A stretch of DNA of 64,000 nucleotides from Flavobacterium indicum GPTSA100-9 = DSM 17447 (GCF_000455605.1 NC_017025.1:992001-1056000); one strand, 5' to 3'. Positions 9,080 through 22,643 are shown, counted from the first letter of the stretch. Made by a program: numbers and translations. Notes: generated by a model not told the origin, from the letters alone.

Positions 9080-9205
9080 TTAAAATTGCAGTAAAAATCT
9101 AATGGCTAAAATTAGATAAACACATATTGTTGCAATTAATAGTATTATTCCAAATCTTCTTAATTGATTCATTTCTCTTTTCTCAAACATTGGATAAATA
9201 TTCAT
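9080..9205 (-). CDS. Putative 41-residue membrane peptide
   Basis: In the otherwise gene-free interval 8973-9342 a minus-strand ORF encodes a 41-residue peptide with a charged N-terminal part (MNIYPMFEKREMNQLRR) followed by one hydrophobic stretch (about 18-37) ending LLQF. The charge/hydrophobic layout is that of a single-pass membrane protein. No clear promoter or ribosome-binding site was recognised. Its reality is uncertain. Confidence 0.4.
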   Translation of the reverse strand: MNIYPMFEKREMNQLRRFGIILLIATICVYLILAIRFLLQF

Positions 9206-9316
9206 AATATTATTTTTTACTAAATTATAAACTAATTTCTACCTACAGTAGAGTATATTTACCTGATTTTTTATATAGGTATTTTTACGTGTATTAATAT
9301 TCTAAGCTTTTTTGTT

Positions 9317-9324
9317 TAAATTTG
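9317..9324 (+). promoter_or_regulatory. Promoter -7 element of the AsnB-like gene
   Basis: TAAATTTG matches TAnnTTTG and ends 18 bp ahead of the ATG at 9343. It overlaps the TTG at 9322 that would extend the frame, which argues that the ATG is the real start. Confidence 0.5.
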
Positions 9325-9342
9325 TTAGATATTATTTATTCC

Positions 9343-10623
9343 ATGAATTTTTCAAAATCGAGTTGTAAAATTTTAATACTTTTTTTAGTAGCAATTAATT
9401 TTGTTAAGGCGTCTTCTGTTCTTATTCCTATGGAAGCTGAAGGGCAGCAAAATCATTTAAAAGCTTATGGTATAACATATTGGGCTTTAACAAAAGGATA
9501 TAAAGTAAATTGGTTGTTAAACTATCGTGGCGGTGCTTTTCTTATGCCAGATGCAGATGAAGTTCGAAAAGAATGTCAAATTAGAAGTGTAACCTTTGAA
9601 GTTATTTCAGATGCAACAGCTACTTCAATTCTTGAAGAAATTGCTAGTCCGTCTCAAAATACTGAAACTGTATTACTTGAAAAAGCACCTAAAATCGCTG
9701 TATATACACCTAAAGGAAAACAACCTTGGGATGATGCAGTAACTATGGTCTTAACCTATGCTGAAATTCCCTATACAGAAATATATGATGAAGAAGTATT
9801 AAGTGACCAATTACTAATGTATGAATGGTTGCATTTACATCATGAAGATTTTACAGGTCAGTATGGGAAATTTTTTGGAGCTTACCGAAATGCACCTTGG
9901 TATATTGAACAAAAAAAAGAAGCAGAAGCTTTAGCTGCAAAACTTGGATTTTCTAAAGTAGCTGAAGAAAAACGAGCAGTTGCTATTAAAATAAGAGATT
10001 ACGTAATTGGTGGTGGTTTCATGTTTGCCATGTGTTCAGCAACAGATAGTTTTGATATTGCTTTGTCCGCAGAAGGTGTAGATATTTGTGAACCTATGTT
10101 TGACGGAGATAATAGTGATGCCAATTATCAAAGTAAGATTGATTACAACAATACGTTTGCATTTAAAGATTATATTCTTGAAAGAAATCCAATGGTTTAT
10201 GAGTTTTCAGACATAGACACGACAGAAGAACATGGTAAAGGCGCAATGAAAATGGAAAATGATTATTTTACGTTGATGGAATATTCTGCAAAATGGGACC
10301 CAATTCCCACAATGTTATGTCAAAATCATACACAATTAGTAAAAGGTTTTATGGGACAAACTACTGCTTTTAGAGCTGAAAAAATAAAATCGAATGTGCT
10401 AGTAATGGGTGAATGTAAAATTAATGGGGAAGCGCGATACATTCACGGGACAAAAGGAAAAGGTATGTTTACTTATTATGGAGGTCACGATCCAGAAGAT
10501 TACCAACATAGAGTGGGAGATGCTCCTACTGTTCTAGACTTACATCCTAATTCACCAGGATACCGATTAATATTAAATAATGTTTTATTCCCTGCAGCTA
10601 AAAAGAAAAAATTAAAAACATAA
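9343..10623 (+). CDS. Secreted protein of the flavobacterial 'asparagine synthetase B' type
   Basis: A 426-residue protein of a family usually labelled asparagine synthetase B in flavobacteria. The ATG at 9343 gives a signal peptide (SCKILILFLVAINFVKA) and so an extracytoplasmic location. The label is doubtful: a true AsnB begins with a catalytic Cys and has an SGGxDS PP-loop, neither of which is seen. Instead GGGFMFAMCSATDS near residues 218-231 resembles the nucleophile elbow of class I amidotransferase/ThuA-like folds (inference). It is followed, with a one-base stop/start overlap, by a glutaminase gene, so both are likely one operon. Confidence 0.75.
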   Translation: MNFSKSSCKILILFLVAINFVKASSVLIPMEAEGQQNHLKAYGITYWALTKGYKVNWLLNYRGGAFLMPDADEVRKECQIRSVTFEVISDATATSILEEIASPSQNTETVLLEKAPKIAVYTPKGKQPWDDAVTMVLTYAEIPYTEIYDEEVLSDQLLMYEWLHLHHEDFTGQYGKFFGAYRNAPWYIEQKKEAEALAAKLGFSKVAEEKRAVAIKIRDYVIGGGFMFAMCSATDSFDIALSAEGVDICEPMFDGDNSDANYQSKIDYNNTFAFKDYILERNPMVYEFSDIDTTEEHGKGAMKMENDYFTLMEYSAKWDPIPTMLCQNHTQLVKGFMGQTTAFRAEKIKSNVLVMGECKINGEARYIHGTKGKGMFTYYGGHDPEDYQHRVGDAPTVLDLHPNSPGYRLILNNVLFPAAKKKKLKT

Positions 10624-11534
10624 TGAACTATCGAACCGTTTTAGATAAAATATATATTAATTCTAAAGATTTTCCTAAAATGGGAGTGGTGTCAACTTCT
10701 ATTCCAGAATTGGCAAAAGTACACCCAGATAAATTTGGAATACACTTAACAACAATAAATGGAGAAGAAATAGGTGTTGGGAATTCTAACGAAAAGTTTT
10801 CTATTCAATCGGTTTCAAAAGCATTAACTGTAGCACTAGCATTTTCTAAATGTGGTGAGGAAATATGGAATCGAGTTGGCGTAGAACCTTCGGGAAATCC
10901 ATTTAATTCCTTAGTGCAATTAGAATTTGAAAAAGGAATTCCAAGAAATCCATTTATTAATGCCGGAGCTTTAGTAATTGCTGATATTTTAGTTACAGTA
11001 CTTCAAAATCCTAAAGAAGATTTGTTGCATTTTATCAGAACCATTTCCGGATTTGAAACGATAGATTTTAATTTAAAAGTTGCTCAATCTGAAAAAGAAA
11101 CTGGATTTAGAAATGCGGCATTAGCTAATTTCCTAAAATCATTTGGAAATATTCAAAATGAGGTAGATGTGGTGTTAGATTTTTATTTTCACCAATGCTC
11201 TATTGAAATGACCTGTAAAGAATTAGCCCATGCGTTTTTTATTTTTGCTAACGAAGGAAAAACAAAAAAAGGCAATCAAATACTAACAACAAGTCAAGTG
11301 AAACGATTAAATGCTTTAATGCAAACTTGCGGATTTTATGACGAATCGGGTGAGTTTACCTATCGTGTAGGATTGCCTGGTAAAAGTGGAATTGGTGGTG
11401 GAATTGCTGCCTTATTGCCAAAACAATTCGCTATTGCCTGTTGGTCTCCTCGATTAAATGAAAAAGGAAATTCAGAATTAGGCATGTTTGCCTTAGAACA
11501 ATTAACTACCGAAACAGGTATGTCAATATTTTAA
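10623..11534 (+). CDS. glsA: Glutaminase A
   Basis: Hydrolyses glutamine to glutamate and ammonia; serine-dependent enzyme with a beta-lactamase-like fold. The 303-residue length is typical. The catalytic SxxK is SVSK at 63-66 within KFSIQSVSKAL; other family sequences are NPFINAGALV, ETGFRN, and GLPGKSGIGGGI. No signal peptide, so cytoplasmic. Its ATG overlaps the TAA of the upstream AsnB-like gene by one base, indicating co-translation. Confidence 0.95.
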   Translation: MNYRTVLDKIYINSKDFPKMGVVSTSIPELAKVHPDKFGIHLTTINGEEIGVGNSNEKFSIQSVSKALTVALAFSKCGEEIWNRVGVEPSGNPFNSLVQLEFEKGIPRNPFINAGALVIADILVTVLQNPKEDLLHFIRTISGFETIDFNLKVAQSEKETGFRNAALANFLKSFGNIQNEVDVVLDFYFHQCSIEMTCKELAHAFFIFANEGKTKKGNQILTTSQVKRLNALMQTCGFYDESGEFTYRVGLPGKSGIGGGIAALLPKQFAIACWSPRLNEKGNSELGMFALEQLTTETGMSIF

Positions 11535-11660
11535 TATAAGTCAATTCTTTACAAATTTCCATTCGTATACATTAAATTGCATTTAATCACAAAATAACTT
11601 TTCATCTTATTTATTTCAATACTTTTAATTACCCAAAATATAAGAAATAATCAAAATAGT

Positions 11661-11750
11661 ATGAAAATGAAAACTACCCGACTTTTCATTATTATAGTTT
11701 TGGTAATTTTATGTGTAGTATTAAATGTAATTAATATTATGATGAATTAA
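11661..11750 (+). CDS. Putative 29-residue membrane peptide
   Basis: Short plus-strand ORF in the gap between glsA and rlmF: MKMKTTRLF followed by a hydrophobic stretch of about 17 residues and ending NIMMN. Positive N-terminus plus one membrane helix is a plausible micro-protein. Its last bases overlap the 3' end of the convergent rlmF gene. No supporting promoter is certain. Confidence 0.35.
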   Translation: MKMKTTRLFIIIVLVILCVVLNVINIMMN

Positions 11751-12631
11751 AATTGCCATGCTAAAATACGTGTAATTTTATTCCCTTGATGCATTTCTAT
11801 GGTTTCAAATTTCGCATCTAATTTTTTCAAAATACGAAAAAATTCTTTTAAGTGATCTTTTTTTGAAACCAATGTTGTAAACCATTTTATTTGATTTTTG
11901 AAGTGCTTACTTTCATAAATAAAGTTGGTAATAAATGCTTTTTCGCCACCTTCACACCATAATTCATTATTTTGTCCACCGAAATTAAGAACTGGTTTTT
12001 CTTCAACAGCTTGACCTAAATTTTTTAATTTTCGTTTAGTGCCTTGGGTTGCAGCTTCTCTAGAATCATGAAAGGGTGGATTGCATATAATACAATCAAA
12101 TTTTTCATTTTCTTGAATGATGTTTTTTAATATATTTCGTTTATTGTCTTGAAAACGTATGGTGATGGCTTTTTGCAGTTCATTGGAATGTATAATTTTT
12201 TCTGCCGTGATTTTAGCAGGTTTATCAATTTCAGTACCAACAAATGTCCATCCATAGGTTTGATGTCCAATAATAGGGTAGATGCAATTTGCTCCTGTTC
12301 CAATGTCTAATATTTTTATTCCACTTCCAGTAGGTAAAGTTCCATTAATTCCTTTTGCTAATAAATCTGCAACATAATGAATGTAATCGGCTCTTCCGGG
12401 AATTGGCGGAACTAAATTTGTTTTGGGTAATTCGTAATGATTAATCTGGTAATCCTGTTTTAATATGGCTTTGTTTAAAGCTCTTACGGCCTCAGGATTT
12501 GCAAAATCAACACTTTCATTTCCATAGGAGTTGACAAAAACAAAAGATTTCAATTCAGGATAAACCTCAATTAATTTCTGAAAATCATAGGATGAATTGT
12601 GTTTGTTTCTAGGATGCAAGGTTTTTGTCAT
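11747..12631 (-). CDS. rlmF: 23S rRNA (adenine(1618)-N(6))-methyltransferase
   Basis: SAM-dependent methyltransferase that modifies A1618 of 23S rRNA. The 294-residue protein begins LHPRNKHNSSYDF, typical of the family, has the SAM motif ILDIGTGANCIYP and the N6-adenine catalytic motif NPPF in CIICNPPFHDSREAA. The C-terminal half matches the RlmF pattern WFTTLVSKKDHL. Downstream of the HAD gene by 28 bp on the same strand, possibly co-transcribed. Confidence 0.94.
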   Translation of the reverse strand: MTKTLHPRNKHNSSYDFQKLIEVYPELKSFVFVNSYGNESVDFANPEAVRALNKAILKQDYQINHYELPKTNLVPPIPGRADYIHYVADLLAKGINGTLPTGSGIKILDIGTGANCIYPIIGHQTYGWTFVGTEIDKPAKITAEKIIHSNELQKAITIRFQDNKRNILKNIIQENEKFDCIICNPPFHDSREAATQGTKRKLKNLGQAVEEKPVLNFGGQNNELWCEGGEKAFITNFIYESKHFKNQIKWFTTLVSKKDHLKEFFRILKKLDAKFETIEMHQGNKITRILAWQF

Positions 12632-12659
12632 GATTTGATATTTGTTTTACAAAATTAAG

Positions 12660-13457
12660 TTATTCTAAAATATTTTTTTGAATAAAATCAACTACGCCAT
12701 TTTCATCATTACTTTTGGTTTGATAAGAAGCTAAACCTTTAATAGCAGAGTGGGCATTTTCCATTGCCACCGAATAAGTTGCTTGTTTAAATAATTCTAA
12801 GTCATTTAAATAGTCACCAAAAACAAGAGTTTCCTCTTTTGAAATATGCCAAATAGTTTGCAGTTGTTCTAAAGCCGTACCTTTATTTATATTTAATTGC
12901 ATAACATCTACCCAATAATAACCAGATACTTTAATTTGAAATGCTGTTTTAAACGGATTTAAAAAAGGATAAATATTTTCTTCAGCACCATTAGGATTGT
13001 ATAAGGCAATTTTAAAAAAATCGTCTTCCATACATAAAACAGCATCAACAATTTGATAAGCGTTATAAAATTCTTTAAAGAAAGAAACAAAAGCGGCATC
13101 ATGTTGTTCAATATAGGCTTGTTTTTTTCCACATAAAACGAGATATGTATTTGGTATAGTTCGGATAAATGAAATGATTGAATTTAATTTAGCTTTAGGG
13201 ATTTTATGAACCGCAATTTCAGATGTATTTGATTTGATATAGGCACCATTTTCTGCAACTATAGTAATGTTATTAGTAAAATGTTCAAACTTGTCAATAA
13301 TGCTGTAATATTGACGACCACTGGCTGCTACAAATTTGATGTTTTGGGCTTCTAAAAGTTTATAAATATCTTCAAAATTACTAGGTAACTGATGCTTTGA
13401 ATTTAACAAAGTACCATCCATATCAGATACTATTAATTTAATGTTGTTCAATTTCAT
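12660..13457 (-). CDS. Cof-type HAD phosphatase
   Basis: Haloacid-dehalogenase-superfamily sugar-phosphate or nucleotide phosphatase of 265 residues. Motif I is VSDMDGTLL with catalytic D12 and D14; motif II lies in FVAASGR; motif IV is VFGDYLNDLELF. The cap domain (about 80-190) is of the Cof/YbiV type. Substrate unknown. It follows the rplT terminator and precedes rlmF on the same strand. Confidence 0.93.
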   Translation of the reverse strand: MKLNNIKLIVSDMDGTLLNSKHQLPSNFEDIYKLLEAQNIKFVAASGRQYYSIIDKFEHFTNNITIVAENGAYIKSNTSEIAVHKIPKAKLNSIISFIRTIPNTYLVLCGKKQAYIEQHDAAFVSFFKEFYNAYQIVDAVLCMEDDFFKIALYNPNGAEENIYPFLNPFKTAFQIKVSGYYWVDVMQLNINKGTALEQLQTIWHISKEETLVFGDYLNDLELFKQATYSVAMENAHSAIKGLASYQTKSNDENGVVDFIQKNILE

Positions 13458-13477
13458 TTTAAATTTAAAATGGTAAA

Positions 13478-13504
13478 TAAAAAATCCCGACTCTGTCGGG
13501 ATTT
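13478..13504 (-). terminator. Terminator after rplT
   Basis: ATCCCGAC/GTCGGGAT stem with a very short loop (13483-13503); on the minus strand it is followed by a T-run. Closes the thrS-infC-rpmI-rplT unit. Confidence 0.85.
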
Positions 13505-13542
13505 CATATTATGGTAAGTAAGATAAATAAGTTAAACGTTTA

Positions 13543-13887
13543 TTACTTCACTTGATTTACGATAGCAGCGAATGCTTCAGGGTGATTCATAGCTAAATCA
13601 GCTAAAACCTTACGGTTTAATTCGATATTATTAGCTTTTAATTTACCCATAAATTGAGAATAACTCATACCGTGTAAACGAGCACCAGCGTTAATACGCA
13701 TAATCCATAATGCACGGAAATTTCTCTTTTTTTGCTTTCTGTCGCGGTAAGCATAGCTTAACGCTTTTTCAACTGCATTCTTAGCTACAGTCCAAACGTT
13801 TTTACGTCTTCCAAAGTATCCTTTGGCAAGTTTCAATACTTTTTTTCTACGAGCTCTTGAAGCTACATGATTTACTGATCTTGGCAT
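13543..13887 (-). CDS. rplT: 50S ribosomal protein L20
   Basis: Binds 23S rRNA early in 50S assembly. The 114-residue protein has the highly basic N-terminus ([19 protein letters not shown]), then GYFGRRKN and [16 protein letters not shown], all typical. L20 represses its own operon by mRNA binding in other bacteria; here the 153-nt gap between rpmI and rplT contains possible hairpins (for example GTAG/CTAC near 13896-13917), which might be such a site (inference). Confidence 0.97.
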   Translation of the reverse strand: MPRSVNHVASRARRKKVLKLAKGYFGRRKNVWTVAKNAVEKALSYAYRDRKQKKRNFRALWIMRINAGARLHGMSYSQFMGKLKANNIELNRKVLADLAMNHPEAFAAIVNQVK

Positions 13888-14040
13888 TTCTTAATCTTTT
13901 TTTTGTAGTGAGGCGGTATTTCTACACTTTTTACTTTAATTTTTAGTAGCCTACTCCAGGGTTAATAAAATAATTTAAACCAAATAGTTATTCGTGTTAT
14001 CCAAACAATGATTGTATGGCACTTTCACTATTTTAAACAA

Positions 14041-14238
14041 TTACATCATTCTTAATTGTTCTTTTACACTTCTTTCGTCAGCACTATGTACTAATCCAGC
14101 ATGTGTTAATGCTAATTTACGCTTTTTAGACTTCTTTGTTAAGATGTGACTTTTGTAAGCGTGCTTTCTTTTGATTTTTCCAGAACCTGTAACAACAAAG
14201 CGTTTTTTAGCTCCAGATTTAGTTTTCATTTTAGGCAT
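14041..14238 (-). CDS. rpmI: 50S ribosomal protein L35
   Basis: Small 65-residue basic protein of the 50S subunit. [14 protein letters not shown] and the [15 protein letters not shown] segment are diagnostic. It is 66 bp downstream of infC and upstream of rplT, the standard infC-rpmI-rplT order. Confidence 0.97.
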   Translation of the reverse strand: MPKMKTKSGAKKRFVVTGSGKIKRKHAYKSHILTKKSKKRKLALTHAGLVHSADERSVKEQLRMM

Positions 14239-14304
14239 CTTTTCCTAGGTATTTGTATTTATCTTACTTACTTTATTTTAAATACTAAGTGCTCTTTCAA
14301 GAAC

Positions 14305-14862
14305 TTATTTTCCTTTTTTCTTAGGAGCAATATACATTATCATACGCTTTCCTTCCAAAACAGGTAAGGCTTCCACTTTACCATATTCTTCTAAATCTTG
14401 AGCTAAACGTAATAATAATATTTGTCCTTGTTCTTTATAAATAATAGAACGTCCTTTAAAGAATACAAAAGCTTTTAATTTAGCACCGTCTTGTAAAAAC
14501 TTAACGGCATTTTTCTTTTTAAATTCATAATCATGCTCATCAGTTTGAGGACCAAAACGAATCTCTTTAACTGTGATTTGCGTTGATTTAGCTTTTAATT
14601 CTTTATCACGTCTCTTTTGTTCGTAAAGAAACTTTCCGTAATCAATAATTTTACAAACTGGTGGTTCAGCGTTAGGAGAAATCTCAACTAAATCTAATTC
14701 TAGTTCATCAGCCATTTTTAATGCTTCTGATGTCTTAAAAATTCCTGGTTCTACGTTGTCACCCACAAGACGTACTTCCGGCACACGAATATTATTGTTA
14801 ATTCGGTGTGCATCCTTTTTCTCTACGCGAGGTTGATAACCTCTGTTGTTTCTTATTGCTAT
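14305..14862 (-). CDS. infC: Translation initiation factor IF-3, non-canonical start codon
   Basis: Discriminates start codons and keeps 30S and 50S subunits apart. The conserved N-terminal residues [15 protein letters not shown] and HRIN lie upstream of the only standard start (GTG 14784), and the frame is closed by a stop at 14875-14877, so translation must begin between. The only plausible codons are ATA at 14862 (AIRNNRG follows) or ATA at 14856; there is no ATG, GTG or TTG there. Rare IF3-discriminated start codons (AUU in E. coli) are the known basis of IF3 autoregulation. Product about 185 residues; both IF3 domains are complete and it ends IAPKKKGK. Confidence 0.93.
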   Translation of the reverse strand: MAIRNNRGYQPRVEKKDAHRINNNIRVPEVRLVGDNVEPGIFKTSEALKMADELELDLVEISPNAEPPVCKIIDYGKFLYEQKRRDKELKAKSTQITVKEIRFGPQTDEHDYEFKKKNAVKFLQDGAKLKAFVFFKGRSIIYKEQGQILLLRLAQDLEEYGKVEALPVLEGKRMIMYIAPKKKGK

Positions 14863-14900
14863 GGCTCTAAAATTTTATACCTATAAATAGGTGGTTAAAC

Positions 14901-16841
14901 TTAAAATTGTTTTAATGTTTTATTTACTTCTTCATTAACTAAAGCAGCAAATTGTTCAATGGTCATGCTTTCATTTCCTTTACCGTCTTGACCGTGGCGA
15001 CGTACAGAAATGGTTCCGTTTTTCTCTTCTTCTTCTCCTACAATCAACATAAACGGGAACTTTTTCACTTCCGCTTCTCTAATTTTCTTACCAATTGTTT
15101 CGTTTCGGTTGTCAATTAGGGCGCGAATTTCGTGATTTTCTAGCAAATCTAAAACTTTTTTTGCATAATTTTCATATTTCTCACTCAAAGACAGGATAAT
15201 AGCCTGCTCAGGCATCAACCAAAGTGGGAAATTTCCACCAGTATGCTCTAATAAAATGGCAATAAATCGTTCCATAGAACCAAATGGGGCTCTATGAATC
15301 ATAACTGGTCGGTGTAATTCGTTGTCACTTCCTTTGTATGTTAAGTCAAAACGCTCAGGTAAGTTGTAATCCACTTGAATAGTTCCTAATTGCCAACTTC
15401 TTCCTAATGCATCTTTTACCATGAAGTCTAATTTCGGACCATAAAATGCAGCCTCTCCATATTCTACAACGGTATTAAGACCTTTTTCTTTTGCAGCATT
15501 AATAATCGCATTTTCAGCTTTTTCCCAGTTTTCATCCGATCCAATGTATTTTTCTGGCTTCTCTGGATCTCTTAATGAAATTTGAGCAGTAAAATTCTCA
15601 AATCCTAATGAGCCAAACACATACAATACTAAATCAATTACGTTTTTAAATTCTTCGTCTAATTGATCGGGTGTACAAAATAAGTGTGCGTCATCTTGAG
15701 TAAAACCTCTTACACGTGTTAATCCATGTAGCTCTCCAGATTGTTCATATCGGTAAACTGTTCCAAATTCAGCATAACGTTTCGGTAAATCTTTGTATGA
15801 CCAAGGTTTTGCGTTATAAATTTCGCAGTGATGCGGACAATTCATAGGTTTTAATAAAAACTCTTCTCCTTCAGCAGGTGTATGAATGGGCTGAAAACTA
15901 TCGGCTCCATATTTAGCATAATGACCAGAAGTCACATACAATTCTTTTTGTCCTATATGTGGCGAAACAACTTGTTCATATCCTGCTTTTTTCTGAGCCT
16001 TTTTCAAAAATTGCTCTAAACGATCACGTAAAGCGGCACCTTTTGGTAACCATAGCGGTAAACCTTGACCCACACGTTGTGAAAAATGGAATAAATCTAA
16101 TTCTTTTCCTAATTTTCTATGATCACGTCTTTTAGCTTCTTCTAATAATTCTAAGTAATCGGTTAAATCTTTTTGTTTTGGGAATGAAATACCATAAACA
16201 CGAGTTAACTGTTTGTTTTTTTCATCACCTCTCCAATACGCACCCGCAACAGATAAAATTTTCATAGCTTTAATGATGCTTGTGTTTGGAATGTGACCGC
16301 CTCTACATAAATCAAAAAAGTTAGAATGATCACAAAAAGTAATTGTGCCATCTTCTAAGTTTGATATTAATTCTGTCTTATATTCATTGTCCTTGTAAAT
16401 TGATAAAGCTTCGGCTTTAGAAACAGGACGCATTTTAAATTCGTGCTTTTCTCTAGAAATTTCTAAAACACGATCTTCAACTCTTTTAAAATCAGCTTCC
16501 GTTATTTTTTGATCACCAAAATCTACGTCATAATAAAAGCCATTATCAATAGCAGGTCCTAATGTTAATTTAATTCCTGGGTATAATTCTTCTAATGCTT
16601 GCGCCATTACGTGTGAAGTAGAATGCCAAAATGCTTTCTTACCCTCTTTATCATTCCAAGTGTATAAAACAAGATTACCATCCGTGGTCAACTCGGTCGA
16701 TGTTTCAATTGTTACAGTATTGTAAGAAGCTGAAATTACATTTCGAGCCAAACCTTCGCTAATACTCTTAGCAACATCCATAGGAGTTACACCTGGTGCA
16801 AACTCCTTCACCGAACCATCGGGTAAAGTAATTTTAATCAT
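14901..16841 (-). CDS. thrS: Threonyl-tRNA synthetase
   Basis: Charges tRNA-Thr. The 646-residue protein has all family domains in order: TGS (1-60), editing domain with [16 protein letters not shown] and CRGGHIP, class II catalytic core with MNCPHH (about 333-338), motif 2 around [23 protein letters not shown], motif 3 with [11 protein letters not shown], and the anticodon-binding domain. It is the first gene of the thrS-infC-rpmI-rplT operon. The promoter is at 16866-16896; no T-box is expected or seen. Confidence 0.98.
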   Translation of the reverse strand: MIKITLPDGSVKEFAPGVTPMDVAKSISEGLARNVISASYNTVTIETSTELTTDGNLVLYTWNDKEGKKAFWHSTSHVMAQALEELYPGIKLTLGPAIDNGFYYDVDFGDQKITEADFKRVEDRVLEISREKHEFKMRPVSKAEALSIYKDNEYKTELISNLEDGTITFCDHSNFFDLCRGGHIPNTSIIKAMKILSVAGAYWRGDEKNKQLTRVYGISFPKQKDLTDYLELLEEAKRRDHRKLGKELDLFHFSQRVGQGLPLWLPKGAALRDRLEQFLKKAQKKAGYEQVVSPHIGQKELYVTSGHYAKYGADSFQPIHTPAEGEEFLLKPMNCPHHCEIYNAKPWSYKDLPKRYAEFGTVYRYEQSGELHGLTRVRGFTQDDAHLFCTPDQLDEEFKNVIDLVLYVFGSLGFENFTAQISLRDPEKPEKYIGSDENWEKAENAIINAAKEKGLNTVVEYGEAAFYGPKLDFMVKDALGRSWQLGTIQVDYNLPERFDLTYKGSDNELHRPVMIHRAPFGSMERFIAILLEHTGGNFPLWLMPEQAIILSLSEKYENYAKKVLDLLENHEIRALIDNRNETIGKKIREAEVKKFPFMLIVGEEEEKNGTISVRRHGQDGKGNESMTIEQFAALVNEEVNKTLKQF

Positions 16842-16865
16842 TTTATATTTTTATTTAACAAAGTG

Positions 16866-16896
16866 CAAATATAGAACAAAGCGTTTTTACATACAA
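16866..16896 (-). promoter_or_regulatory. thrS operon promoter
   Basis: Minus-strand TATATTTG (16866-16873) with a TTG (16894-16896) 20 nt upstream; followed by GCACTTTG. Leads thrS-infC-rpmI-rplT with a leader of roughly 18-25 nt. Confidence 0.75.
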
Positions 16897-16970
16897 TATA
16901 TATATAGGTATAAAATTGCATATTATATATAGGTATTTTTTTTAGCAGCTCATCCTGTGTTCCACGCTAG

Positions 16971-17065
16971 TTGTTTACTTCTATAAAACAAAGCAATAAA
17001 ATCCTGCAAGCGCTTCTTGGGTCGCGTTTCAGGATTTTTTGTTTGTAGTATATAGGAGTAAACAA
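16971..17065. repeat. Long inverted repeat with nested hairpin
   Basis: TTGTTTACTTCTATA (16971-16985) is complementary to TATAGGAGTAAACAA (17051-17065), with a single T-G pair. Inside lies a second stem, AAATCCTG with CAGGATTT (about 16999-17038), ending in a T-run on the plus strand. The whole would form one ~95-nt structured RNA or a cruciform. It lies upstream of both the thrS promoter (minus) and the rRNA promoters (plus), so it belongs to neither leader. It could be a small RNA with its terminator or a miniature inverted-repeat element. The rest of 16897-17240 shows only low-complexity stretches such as repeated AACATCT. Confidence 0.5.
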
Positions 17066-17247
17066 GCTGTTGTTTCACCCAGGGCTATTTTGGTTCCTGC
17101 ATTCAGAATTGATTTTTTTTGCATCCAACACCCAACATCTAACATCTAACATATAACCTCCGACCAAATGCAAAAAAAAACTTTGTATGGTAATGTGTTG
17201 GTTTTAAGGGTTTAGGAAAAAAGATTAAAAAAAAGGTTTAAAAAGGT

Positions 17248-17277
17248 TTGGAAGTATAGAATAAGTTACTACTTTTG
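17248..17277 (+). promoter_or_regulatory. rRNA operon promoter P1
   Basis: TTG (17248-17250), 19-nt spacer, TACTTTTG (17270-17277), then GCACCCGCTTAC. An exact match to the Bacteroidetes sigma-A consensus. Confidence 0.85.
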
Positions 17278-17345
17278 CACCCGCTTACAACAAGCACGCT
17301 CATTGAAACGATACTAAAATAAATTAGAAAAAAGTTAAAAAAACT

Positions 17346-17377
17346 TTTGGATAATAGGAAATAAAGATTGTATCTTT
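17346..17377 (+). promoter_or_regulatory. rRNA operon promoter P2
   Basis: TTG (17346-17348), 21-nt spacer, TATCTTTG (17370-17377), then CGCCCCGC. Confidence 0.75.
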
Positions 17378-17473
17378 GCGCCCCGCAAAAGTTGCTAGCG
17401 ATAGCGAAGTTCTTTATAAAAAAAATGGTTTTAAAATAATTTAAAATTTCTTCAAAAAAAGTTTAAAATTATT

Positions 17474-17504
17474 TTGGTTGTTTAAAATAAAGTTTTTACT
17501 TTTG
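17474..17504 (+). promoter_or_regulatory. rRNA operon promoter P3
   Basis: TTG (17474-17476), 20-nt spacer, TACTTTTG (17497-17504), then CACCCGCTAAC, almost the same downstream bases as P1. It lies about 150 bp before mature 16S, leaving a leader with the 16S processing stem. Confidence 0.85.
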
Positions 17505-17657
17505 CACCCGCTAACTGAGATAGGTTAGTGATAAGAATAAGAGATTAAGTTCATAGACATATTGGATTGACAGCATACAAGAATAAGAGTAAGACTTTTT
17601 CGAGTATACGAAATTAGACCTAGCAAAAAATATATCGTCGAAAAATATTAAAAATCT

Positions 17658-19174
<1,517 letters not shown>

Positions 19175-19263
19175 TAGAGACATAAGATATAGGTGTTAGG
19201 TTAAAAAGTAAAAAGATAGAGTATTACTCTTGCTGTTAGTTCAAAAAATTAGGTTAAATACAG

Positions 19264-19337
19264 AGTCTCGTAGCTCAGCTGGTTAGAGTACTACACTGAT
19301 AATGTAGGGGTCGGCAGTTCGAGTCTGCCCGGGACTA
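19264..19337 (+). tRNA. tRNA-Ile (GAT)
   Basis: 74-nt cloverleaf in the 16S-23S spacer. The acceptor AGTCTCG pairs with CGGGACT; the anticodon loop CTGATAA gives GAT between CTACA and TGTAG; the T-arm contains GTTCGAGTC. No CCA is encoded. Confidence 0.96.
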
Positions 19338-19427
19338 CTCATTTAACTAAAAAAAAGGAAATTCTAGAGGTAAGCTAACCGTTAAAGTTACTGTTAACTG
19401 ATAACTGTTAACTGATACTACGAAAAC

Positions 19428-19504
19428 GGGGGATTAGCTCAGCTGGCTAGAGCGCCTGCCTTGCACGCAGGAGGTCATCGGTTCGACTCCGATATTCTCC
19501 ACCA
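19428..19504 (+). tRNA. tRNA-Ala (TGC)
   Basis: Second spacer tRNA. The acceptor GGGGGAT pairs with ATTCTCC; the anticodon stem-loop CCTGC-CTTGCAC-GCAGG gives TGC. CCA at 19502-19504 follows the discriminator in the DNA. Between the two tRNAs is a low-complexity stretch of repeated GTTAACTGATAAC-like units. Confidence 0.96.
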
Positions 19505-19626
19505 AATAATTGATAATTATTAATTGATAATTATTAATTAATTAAAGTTCATTGACATATTGAGATAATATACAAACAAGTAGAAAGACACAGTTTTACT
19601 TAGTAATAAGTAAGACCAAAAGAAAA

Positions 19627-22502
<2,876 letters not shown>

Positions 22503-22643
22503 TACAACTTGCTCCGAGTAATCGGAGCAAGCAACTTCTTTTAAAAGTTTGAATTCTATCTCAATATGTTAAAATATTTGTTTCGTTCGTAGTAACGAGA
22601 CTGTTATGGTTAACCAAACTAATGGAGTAAACATAACAAAACA

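Noticed and set aside
9322-9342. TTG start for the AsnB-like gene
   Set aside because: It overlaps the -7 box; ATG 9343 gives a proper signal peptide.
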